Of a stretch of DNA of 64,000 nt, positions 24,014 through 33,907 are shown in pieces (the first letter of the stretch is position 1; every line of letters starts with the position of its first letter). The stretch lies in NCBI GenBank assembly GCA_032718475.1, contig JAUCBJ010007455.1:28912-92911 (forward strand), written 5' to 3'. The notes below the pieces were generated by a model. That model was not told the DNA's origin, made no database searches, and saw only the letters and a program-made list of their open reading frames with translations. This stretch comes from Nemertoderma westbladi. Lineage: Eukaryota; Xenacoelomorpha; Nemertodermatida; Nemertodermatidae. The position numbers and the translations under genes were made by a program.

Positions 24014-27000
24014 ATGTCTGATACTAAGCAGAACCTGTCAGACAGTTTATTAGATGTAACTATCTGCGACTCAGATAAGGGTGTAGAACCGTCTACACCT
24101 AAGTTCAGTTCACCTCCCACTGTGAGGAAGGTCATCCCTCCAGTAGTAATAACAGAACCTAGGCTGGTCCAACACCGTAGGTCTATCATAGGCACTCGAG
24201 CTCAGGTCAAGCGGGACCAAGAAGCAGCAGAACAACAACAACCCGCGAGCCAAGAACTTATTTCTCAACGGCCCGACAGCTCCAGTAGTGAGGATACTGT
24301 AGAGCTGACACCCGAGCGCGGAGCAAAGATAACGGATGCGGTTTATTCGGATCCCCTTCTCATCCTGCCTGCGGCCGTACTCACTAGGTTATTGATCGCG
24401 GTGGAAGAACACCAGATCGACTGGGCGAGAAGTAAGCGAGCAACTAAAGATAGTTATGAGGGATACACAAGGGAAGAGCTGAAGTCTATGGTCGAGTCGC
24501 AATGGAACTTCCCCGGACCCGGACTCCCATTTGATTTATCAGAAGCTGCCTGGGAAGACATACACCGGATGGGAGTAGCCAAGGAAACCATCGATCCAGC
24601 TGTGTGGAAGAGGTCCGCAGCCGGATACGCACAGGGATTCTTCAGCTCTATGGAGCGAGTAGAAAAACAACTGTTTCAACAACCCCAAGGACCTCAAGAG
24701 CAGGGACAACTGCTTTATCAAGTTAGAGAAAGAATTCTGCGAATCAGACTAATCTTATCGGCCTTTGAGGAGGCTTCTAAAAGAAAACAAGACACGTCGT
24801 TGCAAGTTGCCGTAAAGACTTGGTTTCAACGGGTGAGTCGCCAGGTTCAAGGAACAGCTCAGTGGAAAGCTCAGCTGGAGGAGCGCTCAACCCATGGAGA
24901 ATCAACAGACGCTACATTTTCCCAAGTGGAGAGTGAAGCGACAGCAGCGAAACCGCATAAGAGGGATGCTATTGACATCTATCTGTCGGACTATCAACGT
25001 TTTGTAGGAGATGAAGAGTTGAGGAGAAGACTAGAGGGGCTTAGCCCTAATAGTGAAGGAGCCCAGCTTGTGTTGGACGCAATTGATGTGGATAGGTTAG
25101 CGGCGAACCAAGCTAAATTCGATGAACAACTCCGCATCGCTAGAGACCAAGAAGAAAGGGTTAAGAAAAAACGCATAGAAGACAGAAAGAAAGCAGCAGT
25201 AGCAGCTGCAGAAGCCGAAAGGAAGGCAGCCGAAGAGGAAAGTAAAGCAGCCAAAGCGGAAAGAAAAGCGGCAGCGGCAGAGGCAGAAGCGAAAAGAAAA
25301 GCAGCCGAAATGGAAAGAAAAGCAGCCGAAATGGAAAGAAAAGCGGCAGCGGCAGAGACAGAAGCGAAAAGAAAGGCAACCGAAATGGAAAGAAAAGCGG
25401 CAAAGGCAGCGGCAGAAGCGGAGCGGATAGCGGCCGAAGAGATTGCCCAATTGGAATTGGAAAATATTCAGGAGAATCAAGACTGCATAAATAAACAGTT
25501 AACAGCTAGTAATATGCAGATGATGAATCGATCTACTCCCAAAAGACAGGGATATACATCATCTGAGGAAGGCGATACCACCGACACTGAAGGCAAAGGA
25601 AATAGATCTCACCTAAGCAGACGCAAAAGAACATTCCACCGTCAGAAATTGCCTGATTTGCCTCCAGCTGTTAGAAGGCAACTAAATAACACCAACTTAG
25701 GTAGTACAGAACCCACAGACCAAATAATTACAATAGAGAGACTCCCTACTATAGTAGATGAGCCTGAAATAATTAGGCCTGTTCCCGAAGCCACCCTTTC
25801 GGTCGTAGAGACACCTGTACTCCCTGAACCTACTTCTCAATTCCCTTTGCACAGCACTAAGCTACCTGTGCCCAGCAGAACAGTCCGTGAGACAGTTCAT
25901 ACCCTGGACTCCGAGCGAAATATTCATGATTTGTCGCCCGTTGTCCCTCGTCCACCCGCTACAACGTTGGCGAATCCCGCTTCGGCGGTCGAATGGGTGG
26001 ATGAGAGACGACGGGGGATGGATCTCCTGCTCGGACAGATGCAGGAGACTGTTCAACAATTCAAAGGCACAGTAAGGGAAAGTAGGCTAGAGTTGCAAGA
26101 AGTGCAGCAAAATATCGCGCTAGAACGTGATAAATTAGTAAATTTACAAAAGGGTATACCACCAACCCCTGTAACAATGTGTCAACCTGTTAGGTCTGAA
26201 GTATTTCATGCGCAAGGTGTGGAGCCTACACGCATCTATACTGCTAGCAAAGTAGAAACTCCTATAGTGAACCCTATTAAGGGTAATTATAGACCTGTTG
26301 ATAATGATATTCCCTATAGACCTGATCATAATCCGAGAAATTTATATACCGATAACTCGATATTAAATAACACGATGGCCCAAGAAAGTTTTACGCGTCA
26401 AATGGCTAGAACCGAAGCCCGTCAAGCGGTAAAGGTGGGAGAGATAGTCAAGTTCAATGGAGATGAGATGAAATGGTTACCTTTTAATGAATATTATAAA
26501 GATAACATACAGAACTCTGTACTATCTAATGGAGAGAAACTTAGATTCCTCATCGAGTGCTTGGAAGGATCTCCCAAGTTAATGGCGTTAAAGTTTATTG
26601 GACATCCAGATGGATTAAGACAAGTTTGGGATACACTAAACATCAGGTATGGTAATAGGAATAACATAGCTAGATATTTGTATGCAAAATTAGTAGCACC
26701 CCGAAAGTTCATTAGCAGCGGGATAATAGAGTTTTCCGATGAGATTCAAGAGATCTGTAGACAATTAGATTGGTTAGGTAAGTCTCATGAATATCAGAGT
26801 TTTATGGTTATTGGAGCCGTGGCTTCTACTTTACCGAAGGGTGGAGTAGGTACACACTGGGATAAGAAAGTGTTATATATGATGGAACAACAACGACGAG
26901 ACCCTACCATGGCTGATCTCATGTCATTCTTAGATGGAGAAGTGAAATTACAGCTCCTAAAACAGTCCAGAGAGAAGACACCGGAAAACAAGGTAAGTGA

Positions 27001-28714
27001 GAAACCCGTTTCTAGGAGAAGGGTAATACCAGTGTGTTATACAGACGACGGCGAAAGCCAGGCTTCTCAAGAGGAAGACAGCGGGAAAGACACTGAAAGA
27101 TCTTACTATGACAACAAAGCGACTAAGGACGTAAGTAAATTCAAGTCTCGAACCAATGACAAGAGAGAACAGGTAAGAAAAACTCCCCCTACGTCTCCTA
27201 AGAGAATTCAAGTAAGAAAGCCCGAGGAAAGAACGAGTGTGCACAACGTTATCCAAAGTAAGGTAAGTAACATCAAACCAAAATGTATGCTGTGCGACGG
27301 GCCCCACCGCTTGAATATGTGTGATAAATTCCTAAAGAAATCATTAAAGGATAGACGTGAAGTCATGTGGGATAAGCGGTTGTGTTATAATTGCCTCAGA
27401 CGAGGACACCAATGGCGAACTTGTTACTCCGACGCAAGGTGTGCAAAGTGCGGCGCAAAACATCATATCTTGTTGCACACGGAATTCGAACGAAACAGCC
27501 CGAGTCAGGTAAGTGAGTCCGAACTACATGTCCAATTCAGTGATGTGAACGACACTGACCAATGTTCTGAGATGGAAGGATTCTATACGGACGAATTCTC
27601 CAACGAAAACGAATCCTGTTACCTGATAAATACCGCAGTGTATCGAGCACTTACGTATGAAAAGGACACCGACAGCGAGCTCCCCCCAACTACTTCTGAC
27701 CGACAACCATCTTGGAAAGCACCAACTTCCAATGTAGGAATCCGAGAATTTCCCGTAGTGCAGCTAAGGGTCCACGGACCTGAAAGGAGTTATATAGTGA
27801 ACGCCCTTCTTGACTCCGGTAGCACAGTAACATTCATCGACAAAGAACTAGCCGAAGACATCTTTGCTGGACAACCCAAGTTCCGAACTAAGTTAAACAT
27901 GTCAGGAATTATGCCGGTTTGGAAATCTACAGTAATCGCAGATTATTATGTAGGTGCGTTGTCCACCCCCCAGGATGAACTAGGAGAACACAGCATAAGG
28001 TCAGTAAAAATGGTGGCGATAAAGAACTTCGCTACCAGCCAAGTAGAACCTTATAACTGGGATGAGGACGATTTCACCCAGCAGTTTGATATACCTAGAT
28101 TCAACACCGATTACCCTGGAGTCCAAATACTCATCGGTCAAAATGCGCATGAAGCGCTCGAGACATTGGAGAAACGGCCTGCTCAACCGCAACCACTACA
28201 AGCTTATGCGGGAAGAACTAGCGTGGGTTGGTACTTTACTGGCCCTTCCCGTAGAACTCTCATGGAAAGATTACCGAAAGATCAGGTATATCAAGTAAGA
28301 GAATGGGAAGATGAGAGCAGTGAGTTAGACGATCCAACTGAGGGAAGACCATACTCCTCAGATAATGACGACATCAACTCCAATGTAGATCAATGGAGAC
28401 ATTGCCCCGAGACGATTAATCTAGCCGACATCGCCTCCAGAGGAGCAACTCCTCAAGAACTGACAGATACTCCAGACTGGTTAGGTGAACCCGACTTCCT
28501 AAGTAAAGAAGATGAATGGCCTCCCCACCTTAACCCGGCTGAGATTAGACAGGCCAAGGGAGCGGAGAAAGTAACGCAACCACTCAATCGCACAGCTGGT
28601 CGTTTATGTTTACTGGAAAGAGACCGAAAACTGTCTGGAAACTATGGAAGGCAAGATACTCTTCCCACGACCACCTCCCTAATCCAACAAATATCTAGGG
28701 ACTCCATAACGTAA
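24014..28714 (+). CDS. gag: Gag-protease polyprotein with in-frame deleted pol (block A), intact
   Basis: 1566 codons from ATG 24014 (MSDTKQNLSD); a GTG 12 bases upstream is in frame but not needed. Order: an N-terminal region of about 375 residues of unknown family; an Ala/Lys/Glu coiled coil about 379-490; a Ser/Pro-rich linker; a second coil about 678-714; a DUF1759-type capsid region from about 807; zinc knuckles about 1090-1156 (CMLC, CYNC, CAKC); and a retropepsin-like protease with LLDSGST, catalytic Asp about 1267. Near residue 1455 the chain jumps in frame over all of RT to an RNase H/integrase border (NLADIASRGATPQEL). Near 1520 it jumps again, in frame, to the last residues of pol. 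It should make particles and protease, but no RT or integrase. Confidence 0.88.
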   Translation: MSDTKQNLSDSLLDVTICDSDKGVEPSTPKFSSPPTVRKVIPPVVITEPRLVQHRRSIIGTRAQVKRDQEAAEQQQPASQELISQRPDSSSSEDTVELTPERGAKITDAVYSDPLLILPAAVLTRLLIAVEEHQIDWARSKRATKDSYEGYTREELKSMVESQWNFPGPGLPFDLSEAAWEDIHRMGVAKETIDPAVWKRSAAGYAQGFFSSMERVEKQLFQQPQGPQEQGQLLYQVRERILRIRLILSAFEEASKRKQDTSLQVAVKTWFQRVSRQVQGTAQWKAQLEERSTHGESTDATFSQVESEATAAKPHKRDAIDIYLSDYQRFVGDEELRRRLEGLSPNSEGAQLVLDAIDVDRLAANQAKFDEQLRIARDQEERVKKKRIEDRKKAAVAAAEAERKAAEEESKAAKAERKAAAAEAEAKRKAAEMERKAAEMERKAAAAETEAKRKATEMERKAAKAAAEAERIAAEEIAQLELENIQENQDCINKQLTASNMQMMNRSTPKRQGYTSSEEGDTTDTEGKGNRSHLSRRKRTFHRQKLPDLPPAVRRQLNNTNLGSTEPTDQIITIERLPTIVDEPEIIRPVPEATLSVVETPVLPEPTSQFPLHSTKLPVPSRTVRETVHTLDSERNIHDLSPVVPRPPATTLANPASAVEWVDERRRGMDLLLGQMQETVQQFKGTVRESRLELQEVQQNIALERDKLVNLQKGIPPTPVTMCQPVRSEVFHAQGVEPTRIYTASKVETPIVNPIKGNYRPVDNDIPYRPDHNPRNLYTDNSILNNTMAQESFTRQMARTEARQAVKVGEIVKFNGDEMKWLPFNEYYKDNIQNSVLSNGEKLRFLIECLEGSPKLMALKFIGHPDGLRQVWDTLNIRYGNRNNIARYLYAKLVAPRKFISSGIIEFSDEIQEICRQLDWLGKSHEYQSFMVIGAVASTLPKGGVGTHWDKKVLYMMEQQRRDPTMADLMSFLDGEVKLQLLKQSREKTPENKVSEKPVSRRRVIPVCYTDDGESQASQEEDSGKDTERSYYDNKATKDVSKFKSRTNDKREQVRKTPPTSPKRIQVRKPEERTSVHNVIQSKVSNIKPKCMLCDGPHRLNMCDKFLKKSLKDRREVMWDKRLCYNCLRRGHQWRTCYSDARCAKCGAKHHILLHTEFERNSPSQVSESELHVQFSDVNDTDQCSEMEGFYTDEFSNENESCYLINTAVYRALTYEKDTDSELPPTTSDRQPSWKAPTSNVGIREFPVVQLRVHGPERSYIVNALLDSGSTVTFIDKELAEDIFAGQPKFRTKLNMSGIMPVWKSTVIADYYVGALSTPQDELGEHSIRSVKMVAIKNFATSQVEPYNWDEDDFTQQFDIPRFNTDYPGVQILIGQNAHEALETLEKRPAQPQPLQAYAGRTSVGWYFTGPSRRTLMERLPKDQVYQVREWEDESSELDDPTEGRPYSSDNDDINSNVDQWRHCPETINLADIASRGATPQELTDTPDWLGEPDFLSKEDEWPPHLNPAEIRQAKGAEKVTQPLNRTAGRLCLLERDRKLSGNYGRQDTLPTTTSLIQQISRDSIT

Positions 28715-28930
28715 CAACATACGGAGTGGGTGTGTGACTATATTATTTTATATTTATTTTTATTATTTTATATTATGTATGTATTATTATGTAATTTTAT
28801 TATAATCGTTTTCTTTAATTTTATTTAGTAGAATGTTATTTTAGCGATTATTTAGTAGATTAGTGCAATATATATTCGCGTTTATTACTTAATTACTTAT
28901 TTACTTATTATTACTTAATTACTATTATAT
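28715..28930 (+). other. AT-rich segment after block A, joining the two blocks
   Basis: Matches the start of the pol-to-ORF3 spacer of the left copy (reverse complement of about 4360-4570), then enters a (TA)n run where the second leader fragment begins. Block A is thus a near-complete gag-to-pol unit, spliced at a microsatellite to a second unit. Confidence 0.6.
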
Positions 28931-29156
28931 ATATATATATTTGTGCTAAGATTATATACCGGTATTTTGTGAAAAACCTAGTCTATAATAATACTTATAT
29001 ATACCATAAGCATACCGGTATTCTAATATTATATATATATCACGCTACACTGAGTAGCAGTATCGGTAATTAATTACTAGGCTAGCAGTTAATGCTGAAT
29101 TACTAGACTTGCTTAGACTGTAATATAGCAGTAGGCATTCAACTGTGCAAACAAAC

Positions 29157-31820
29157 ATGTCTGATACTAAGCAGAACCTGTCAGACAGTTTATTAGATGT
29201 AACTATCTGCGACTCAGATAAGGGTGTAGAACCGTCTACACCTAAGTTCAGTTCACCTCCCACTGTGAGGAAGGTCATCCCTCCAGTAGTAATAACAGAA
29301 CCTAGGCTGGTCCAACACCGTAGGTCTATCATAGGCACTCGAGCTCAGGTCAAGCGGGACCAAGAAGCAGCAGAACAACAACAACCCGCGAGCCAAGAAC
29401 TTATTTCTCAACGGCCCGACAGCTCCAGTAGTGAGGATACTGTAGAGCTGACACCCGAGCGCGGAGCAAAGATAACGGATGCGGTTTATTCGGATCCCCT
29501 TCTCATCCTGCCTGCGGCCGTACTCACTAGGTTATTGATCGCGGTGGAAGAACACCAGATCGACTGGGCGAGAAGTAAGCGAGCAACTAAAGATAGTTAT
29601 GAGGGATACACAAGGGAAGAGCTGAAGTCTATGGTCGAGTCGCAATGGAACTTCCCCGGACCCGGACTCCCATTTGATTTATCAGAAGCTGCCTGGGAAG
29701 ACATACACCGGATGGGAGTAGCCAAGGAAACCATCGATCCAGCTGTGTGGAAGAGGTCCGCAGCCGGATACGCACAGGGATTCTTCAGCTCTATGGAGCG
29801 AGTAGAAAAACAACTGTTTCAACAACCCCAAGGACCTCAAGAGCAGGGACAACTGCTTTATCAAGTTAGAGAAAGAATTCTGCGAATCAGACTAATCTTA
29901 TCGGCCTTTGAGGAGGCTTCTAAAAGAAAACAAGACACGTCGTTGCAAGTTGCCGTAAAGACTTGGTTTCAACGGGTGAGTCGCCAGGTTCAAGGAACAG
30001 CTCAGTGGAAAGCTCAGCTGGAGGAGCGCTCAACCCATGGAGAATCAACAGACGCTACATTTTCCCAAGTGGAGAGTGAAGCGACAGCAGCGAAACCGCA
30101 TAAGAGGGATGCTATTGACATCTATCTGTCGGACTATCAACGTTTTGTAGGAGATGAAGAGTTGAGGAGAAGACTAGAGGGGCTTAGCCCTAATAGTGAA
30201 GGAGCCCAGCTTGTGTTGGACGCAATTGATGTGGATAGGTTAGCGGCGAACCAAGCTAAATTCGATGAACAACTCCGCATCGCTAGAGACCAAGAAGAAA
30301 GGGTTAAGAAAAAACGCATAGAAGACAGAAAGAAAGCAGCAGTAGCAGCTGCAGAAGCCGAAAGGAAGGCAGCCGAAGAGGAAAGTAAAGCAGCCAAAGC
30401 GGAAAGAAAAGCGGCAGCGGCAGAGGCAGAAGCGAAAAGAAAAGCAGCCGAAATGGAAAGAAAAGCAGCCGAAATGGAAAGAAAAGCGGCAGCGGCAGAG
30501 ACAGAAGCGAAAAGAAAGGCAACCGAAATGGAAAGAAAAGCGGCAAAGGCAGCGGCAGAAGCGGAGCGGATAGCGGCCGAAGAGATTGCCCAATTGGAAT
30601 TGGAAAATATTCAGGAGAATCAAGACTGCATAAATAAACAGTTAACAGCTAGTAATATGCAGATGATGAATCGATCTACTCCCAAAAGACAGGGATATAC
30701 ATCATCTGAGGAAGGCGATACCACCGACACTGAAGGCAAAGGAAATAGATCTCACCTAAGCAGACGCAAAAGAACATTCCACCGTCAGAAATTGCCTGAT
30801 TTGCCTCCAGCTGTTAGAAGGCAACTAAATAACACCAACTTAGGTAGTACAGAACCCACAGACCAAATAATTACAATAGAGAGACTCCCTACTATAGTAG
30901 ATGAGCCTGAAATAATTAGGCCTGTTCCCGAAGCCACCCTTTCGGTCGTAGAGACACCTGTACTCCCTGAACCTACTTCTCAATTCCCTTTGCACAGCAC
31001 TAAGCTACCTGTGCCCAGCAGAACAGTCCGTGAGACAGTTCATACCCTGGACTCCGAGCGAAATATTCATGATTTGTCGCCCGTTGTCCCTCGTCCACCC
31101 GCTACAACGTTGGCGAATCCCGCTTCGGCGGTCGAATGGGTGGATGAGAGACGACGGGGGATGGATCTCCTGCTCGGACAGATGCAGGAGACTGTTCAAC
31201 AATTCAAAGGCACAGTAAGGGAAAGTAGGCTAGAGTTGCAAGAAGTGCAGCAAAATATCGCGCTAGAACGTGATAAATTAGTAAATTTACAAAAGGGTAT
31301 ACCACCAACCCCTGTAACAATGTGTCAACCTGTTAGGTCTGAAGTATTTCATGCGCAAGGTGTGGAGCCTACACGCATCTATACTGCTAGCAAAGTAGAA
31401 ACTCCTATAGTGAACCCTATTAAGGGTAATTATAGACCTGTTGATAATGATATTCCCTATAGACCTGATCATAATCCGAGAAATTTATATACCGATAACT
31501 CGATATTAAATAACACGATGGCCCAAGAAAGTTTTACGCGTCAAATGGCTAGAACCGAAGCCCGGCAAGCGGTAAAGGTGGGAGAGATAGTCAAGTTCAA
31601 TGGAGATGAGATGAAATGGTTACCTTTTAATGAATATTATAAAGATAACATACAGAACTCTGTACTATCTAATGGAGAGAAACTTAGATTCCTCATCGAG
31701 TGTTTGGAAGGATCTCCCAAGTTAATGGCGTTAAAGTTTATTGGACATCCAGACGGATTAAGACAAGTTTGGGATACACTAAACATCAGGTATGGTAATA
31801 GGAATAACATAGCTGGGTGA
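29157..31820 (+). CDS. gag: Gag N-terminal part, block B, ended by a deletion
   Basis: 887 codons from ATG 29157, essentially identical to residues 1-885 of block A, including both coiled coils and the first part of the capsid domain. At 31815 the sequence leaves the capsid domain after NRNNIAG and meets a TGA. About 270 bp (the end of DUF1759) are missing, and the reading frame changes. Confidence 0.82.
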   Translation: MSDTKQNLSDSLLDVTICDSDKGVEPSTPKFSSPPTVRKVIPPVVITEPRLVQHRRSIIGTRAQVKRDQEAAEQQQPASQELISQRPDSSSSEDTVELTPERGAKITDAVYSDPLLILPAAVLTRLLIAVEEHQIDWARSKRATKDSYEGYTREELKSMVESQWNFPGPGLPFDLSEAAWEDIHRMGVAKETIDPAVWKRSAAGYAQGFFSSMERVEKQLFQQPQGPQEQGQLLYQVRERILRIRLILSAFEEASKRKQDTSLQVAVKTWFQRVSRQVQGTAQWKAQLEERSTHGESTDATFSQVESEATAAKPHKRDAIDIYLSDYQRFVGDEELRRRLEGLSPNSEGAQLVLDAIDVDRLAANQAKFDEQLRIARDQEERVKKKRIEDRKKAAVAAAEAERKAAEEESKAAKAERKAAAAEAEAKRKAAEMERKAAEMERKAAAAETEAKRKATEMERKAAKAAAEAERIAAEEIAQLELENIQENQDCINKQLTASNMQMMNRSTPKRQGYTSSEEGDTTDTEGKGNRSHLSRRKRTFHRQKLPDLPPAVRRQLNNTNLGSTEPTDQIITIERLPTIVDEPEIIRPVPEATLSVVETPVLPEPTSQFPLHSTKLPVPSRTVRETVHTLDSERNIHDLSPVVPRPPATTLANPASAVEWVDERRRGMDLLLGQMQETVQQFKGTVRESRLELQEVQQNIALERDKLVNLQKGIPPTPVTMCQPVRSEVFHAQGVEPTRIYTASKVETPIVNPIKGNYRPVDNDIPYRPDHNPRNLYTDNSILNNTMAQESFTRQMARTEARQAVKVGEIVKFNGDEMKWLPFNEYYKDNIQNSVLSNGEKLRFLIECLEGSPKLMALKFIGHPDGLRQVWDTLNIRYGNRNNIAG

Positions 31821-33667
31821 AATTACAGCTCCTAAGGCAGTCCAGAGAGAAGACACTGGAAAACAAGGTAAGTGAGAAACCCGTTTCTAGGAGAAGGGTA
31901 ACACCAGTGTGTTATACAGACGACGGCGAAAGCCAGACTTCTCAAGGAGAGGATAGCGGGAAAGACACTGAAAGATCTTATTATGTCAATAAAATGCCTA
32001 AAGACCAGGTAAGTAAATTCAAGTCTCGAACCAATGACAGGAGAGAACAGGTAAGAAAAACTCCTCCTATGTCTCCCAAGAGAGTTCAGGTGAGAAAGCC
32101 CGAGGAAAGAACGAACGTGCACCACACAGCACATGTTAAAGTAAGTAACATCAAACCCAAATGTGTGCTGTGCGACGGGCCCCACCGCTTGAATATGTGC
32201 GATGAATTCTTAAAGAAATCGTTAAAAGAGAGACGGGAAGTCATGTGGGATAAGCGGTTGTGTTATAATTGCCTCAGACGAGGACACCAACGGCGAACCT
32301 GTTACTCCGACGCAAGGTGTGCAAGGTGCGGTGCAAAACATCATATCTTGTTGCACACTGAATTCGAACGAAGCAGCCCGAGTCAGGTAAGTGAGTCCGA
32401 ACAACTACATGTCCAATTCAGTGATGTGAACGACACTGACCAAAGTTCTGAGATGGAAGGATTTTATACGGACGAATTCTCCGACCAAAACGAATCCTGT
32501 TACTTAATAAACACCACCGCAGTGTATCGAGCACTCATGTATGAGAAAGACACAGACCGCGACCTCACCCTAACTACTTCAGATCAACAACAATCTTGGA
32601 AAGCGCCAACTTCAAATGTAGGAATCCGAGAATTTCCTGTAGTCCAGTTACGGGTCCACGGACCTCAGAAGAGCTATATAGTGAACGCCCTCCTGGACTC
32701 CGGCAGCACAGGAACATTCATCGATAAAGAACTAGCCGAAGACATCTTTGCTGGACAACCCAAGTTCCGAACCAAGCTAAACATGTCAGGGATCATGCAG
32801 GTTTGGAAATCTGCTGTGGCTGCCGACTATTATATAGGTGAGTTGTCCACTCCACAGGATAAACTAGGAGAACACAGTATAAGGTCAGTCAAAATGGTGG
32901 CAATAAAGAACTTCACTACCACCCAAGTGGAACCTTATAATTGGGACGAAGATGATCATGCCCAACAACTTAACATTCCTAGATTCGACACCGATTATCC
33001 TGGAGTACAAATATTAATCGGTCAAAACGCGCATGAGGCGCTGGAGACATTGGAGAAACGACCTGCTCAACCGCAACCACTTCAGACCTATGCGGTAAGA
33101 ACTAGAGTAGGTTGGTACCTTACTGGACCTTCCCGAAGAACGCTCAGAGAAAGACTGCTTCAAGATCGCGTCTGCCAGGTGAGTGAATGGGAAGATGATA
33201 CTAGTGAGGGAGACGACCCACCTGAGGGAACACCATACTCCTCAGATAATGACGATATTAGCTCCAATGTAGATCAATGGAGATATTGCCCCAAGAAGTT
33301 TAATCCAACTGACATCGCTTCCAGAGGAGCAACTCCTCAAGAACTGACAGATACTACCGACCGGTTAGGTGAACCCGACTTCCTGAGTAAGGAGGATGAA
33401 TGGCCTCCCCATTTTACTCCGACTGAGATTAGACCAGCCAAGGGAGCGGAGAAAGTCAAACCTAAAACCCGGATGGGTGGATCGGAGTTATTTGAACCCG
33501 GGATAGATCTGTCGGTATTACATATTGCCAGGGACGACGCCGTGGATCTGGACCTCCCCACCGCGAGTGGATCCTTCATGAAGATCAGAGAGAGCGATTG
33601 GAGCTCTGGAACATCAGACGTCTCGCAGGGACTCTCACCTCTCCTGCAGGGAGCGACGGACCACTAA
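31817..33667 (+). pseudogene. Zinc knuckles, protease and RNase H/integrase border, block B
   Basis: 616 codons in a frame different from the block B Gag, with no ATG at the start. It contains zinc knuckles (CVLC, CYNC, CARC), the protease motif LLDSGSTGTFID, and the same in-frame RT deletion as block A (SSDNDDI to NVDQWRYCP), followed by DIASRGATPQEL and FLSKEDEWPP. After GAEKV it carries about 60 residues not present in block A. It is visibly more diverged from block A than the duplicated 5' part, so it probably came from a different parental copy. Confidence 0.75.
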
Positions 33668-33907
33668 AGCTACTGGAATCGGCTTTGTAAGGCCGTCGTG
33701 TACCTAGAGCGATGTTTCTATCGTCACTATTCCAGGACGAAGAGGAAACCTGGAATTGTATTCGGGATGCAGCGACTCAATCACCCAGTCGGTCGTTTGT
33801 GTTTACCGGAAGGGAATGGAGGACTCTCCGGAAACTGTGGAAGGCAAGATTCTCTTCCCACGACCACCTCCCTAATCCTTCAAACATCTAGGGACTCCAT
33901 AACGTAA
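33668..33907 (+). pseudogene. Last residues of pol, block B
   Basis: The frame opened at 33698 carries KRKPGIVF and a GRLCL motif, and ends with a TSRDSIT tail. This matches the pol C-terminus of block A and of the left copy (ending at 4572). Integrase is otherwise deleted. Confidence 0.65.

Larger units (their letters stand above)
23790..31815 (+). repeat. Internal tandem duplication, offset 5143 bp
   Basis: The segment from about 23790 to 26672 recurs at about 28933 to 31815. The first 2.6 kb looks identical, and the three substitutions I noticed all fall in the last 270 bp. The left junction lies in a (TA)n run (about 28925). At the right end block B jumps, losing about 270 bp relative to block A. 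Confidence 0.85.

Noticed and set aside
25097-25480. Minus-strand open frames over the Gag coiled coil (also at 30240-30623)
   Set aside because: Cys/Phe/Arg-rich shadows of the Ala/Lys/Glu repeat on the coding strand.
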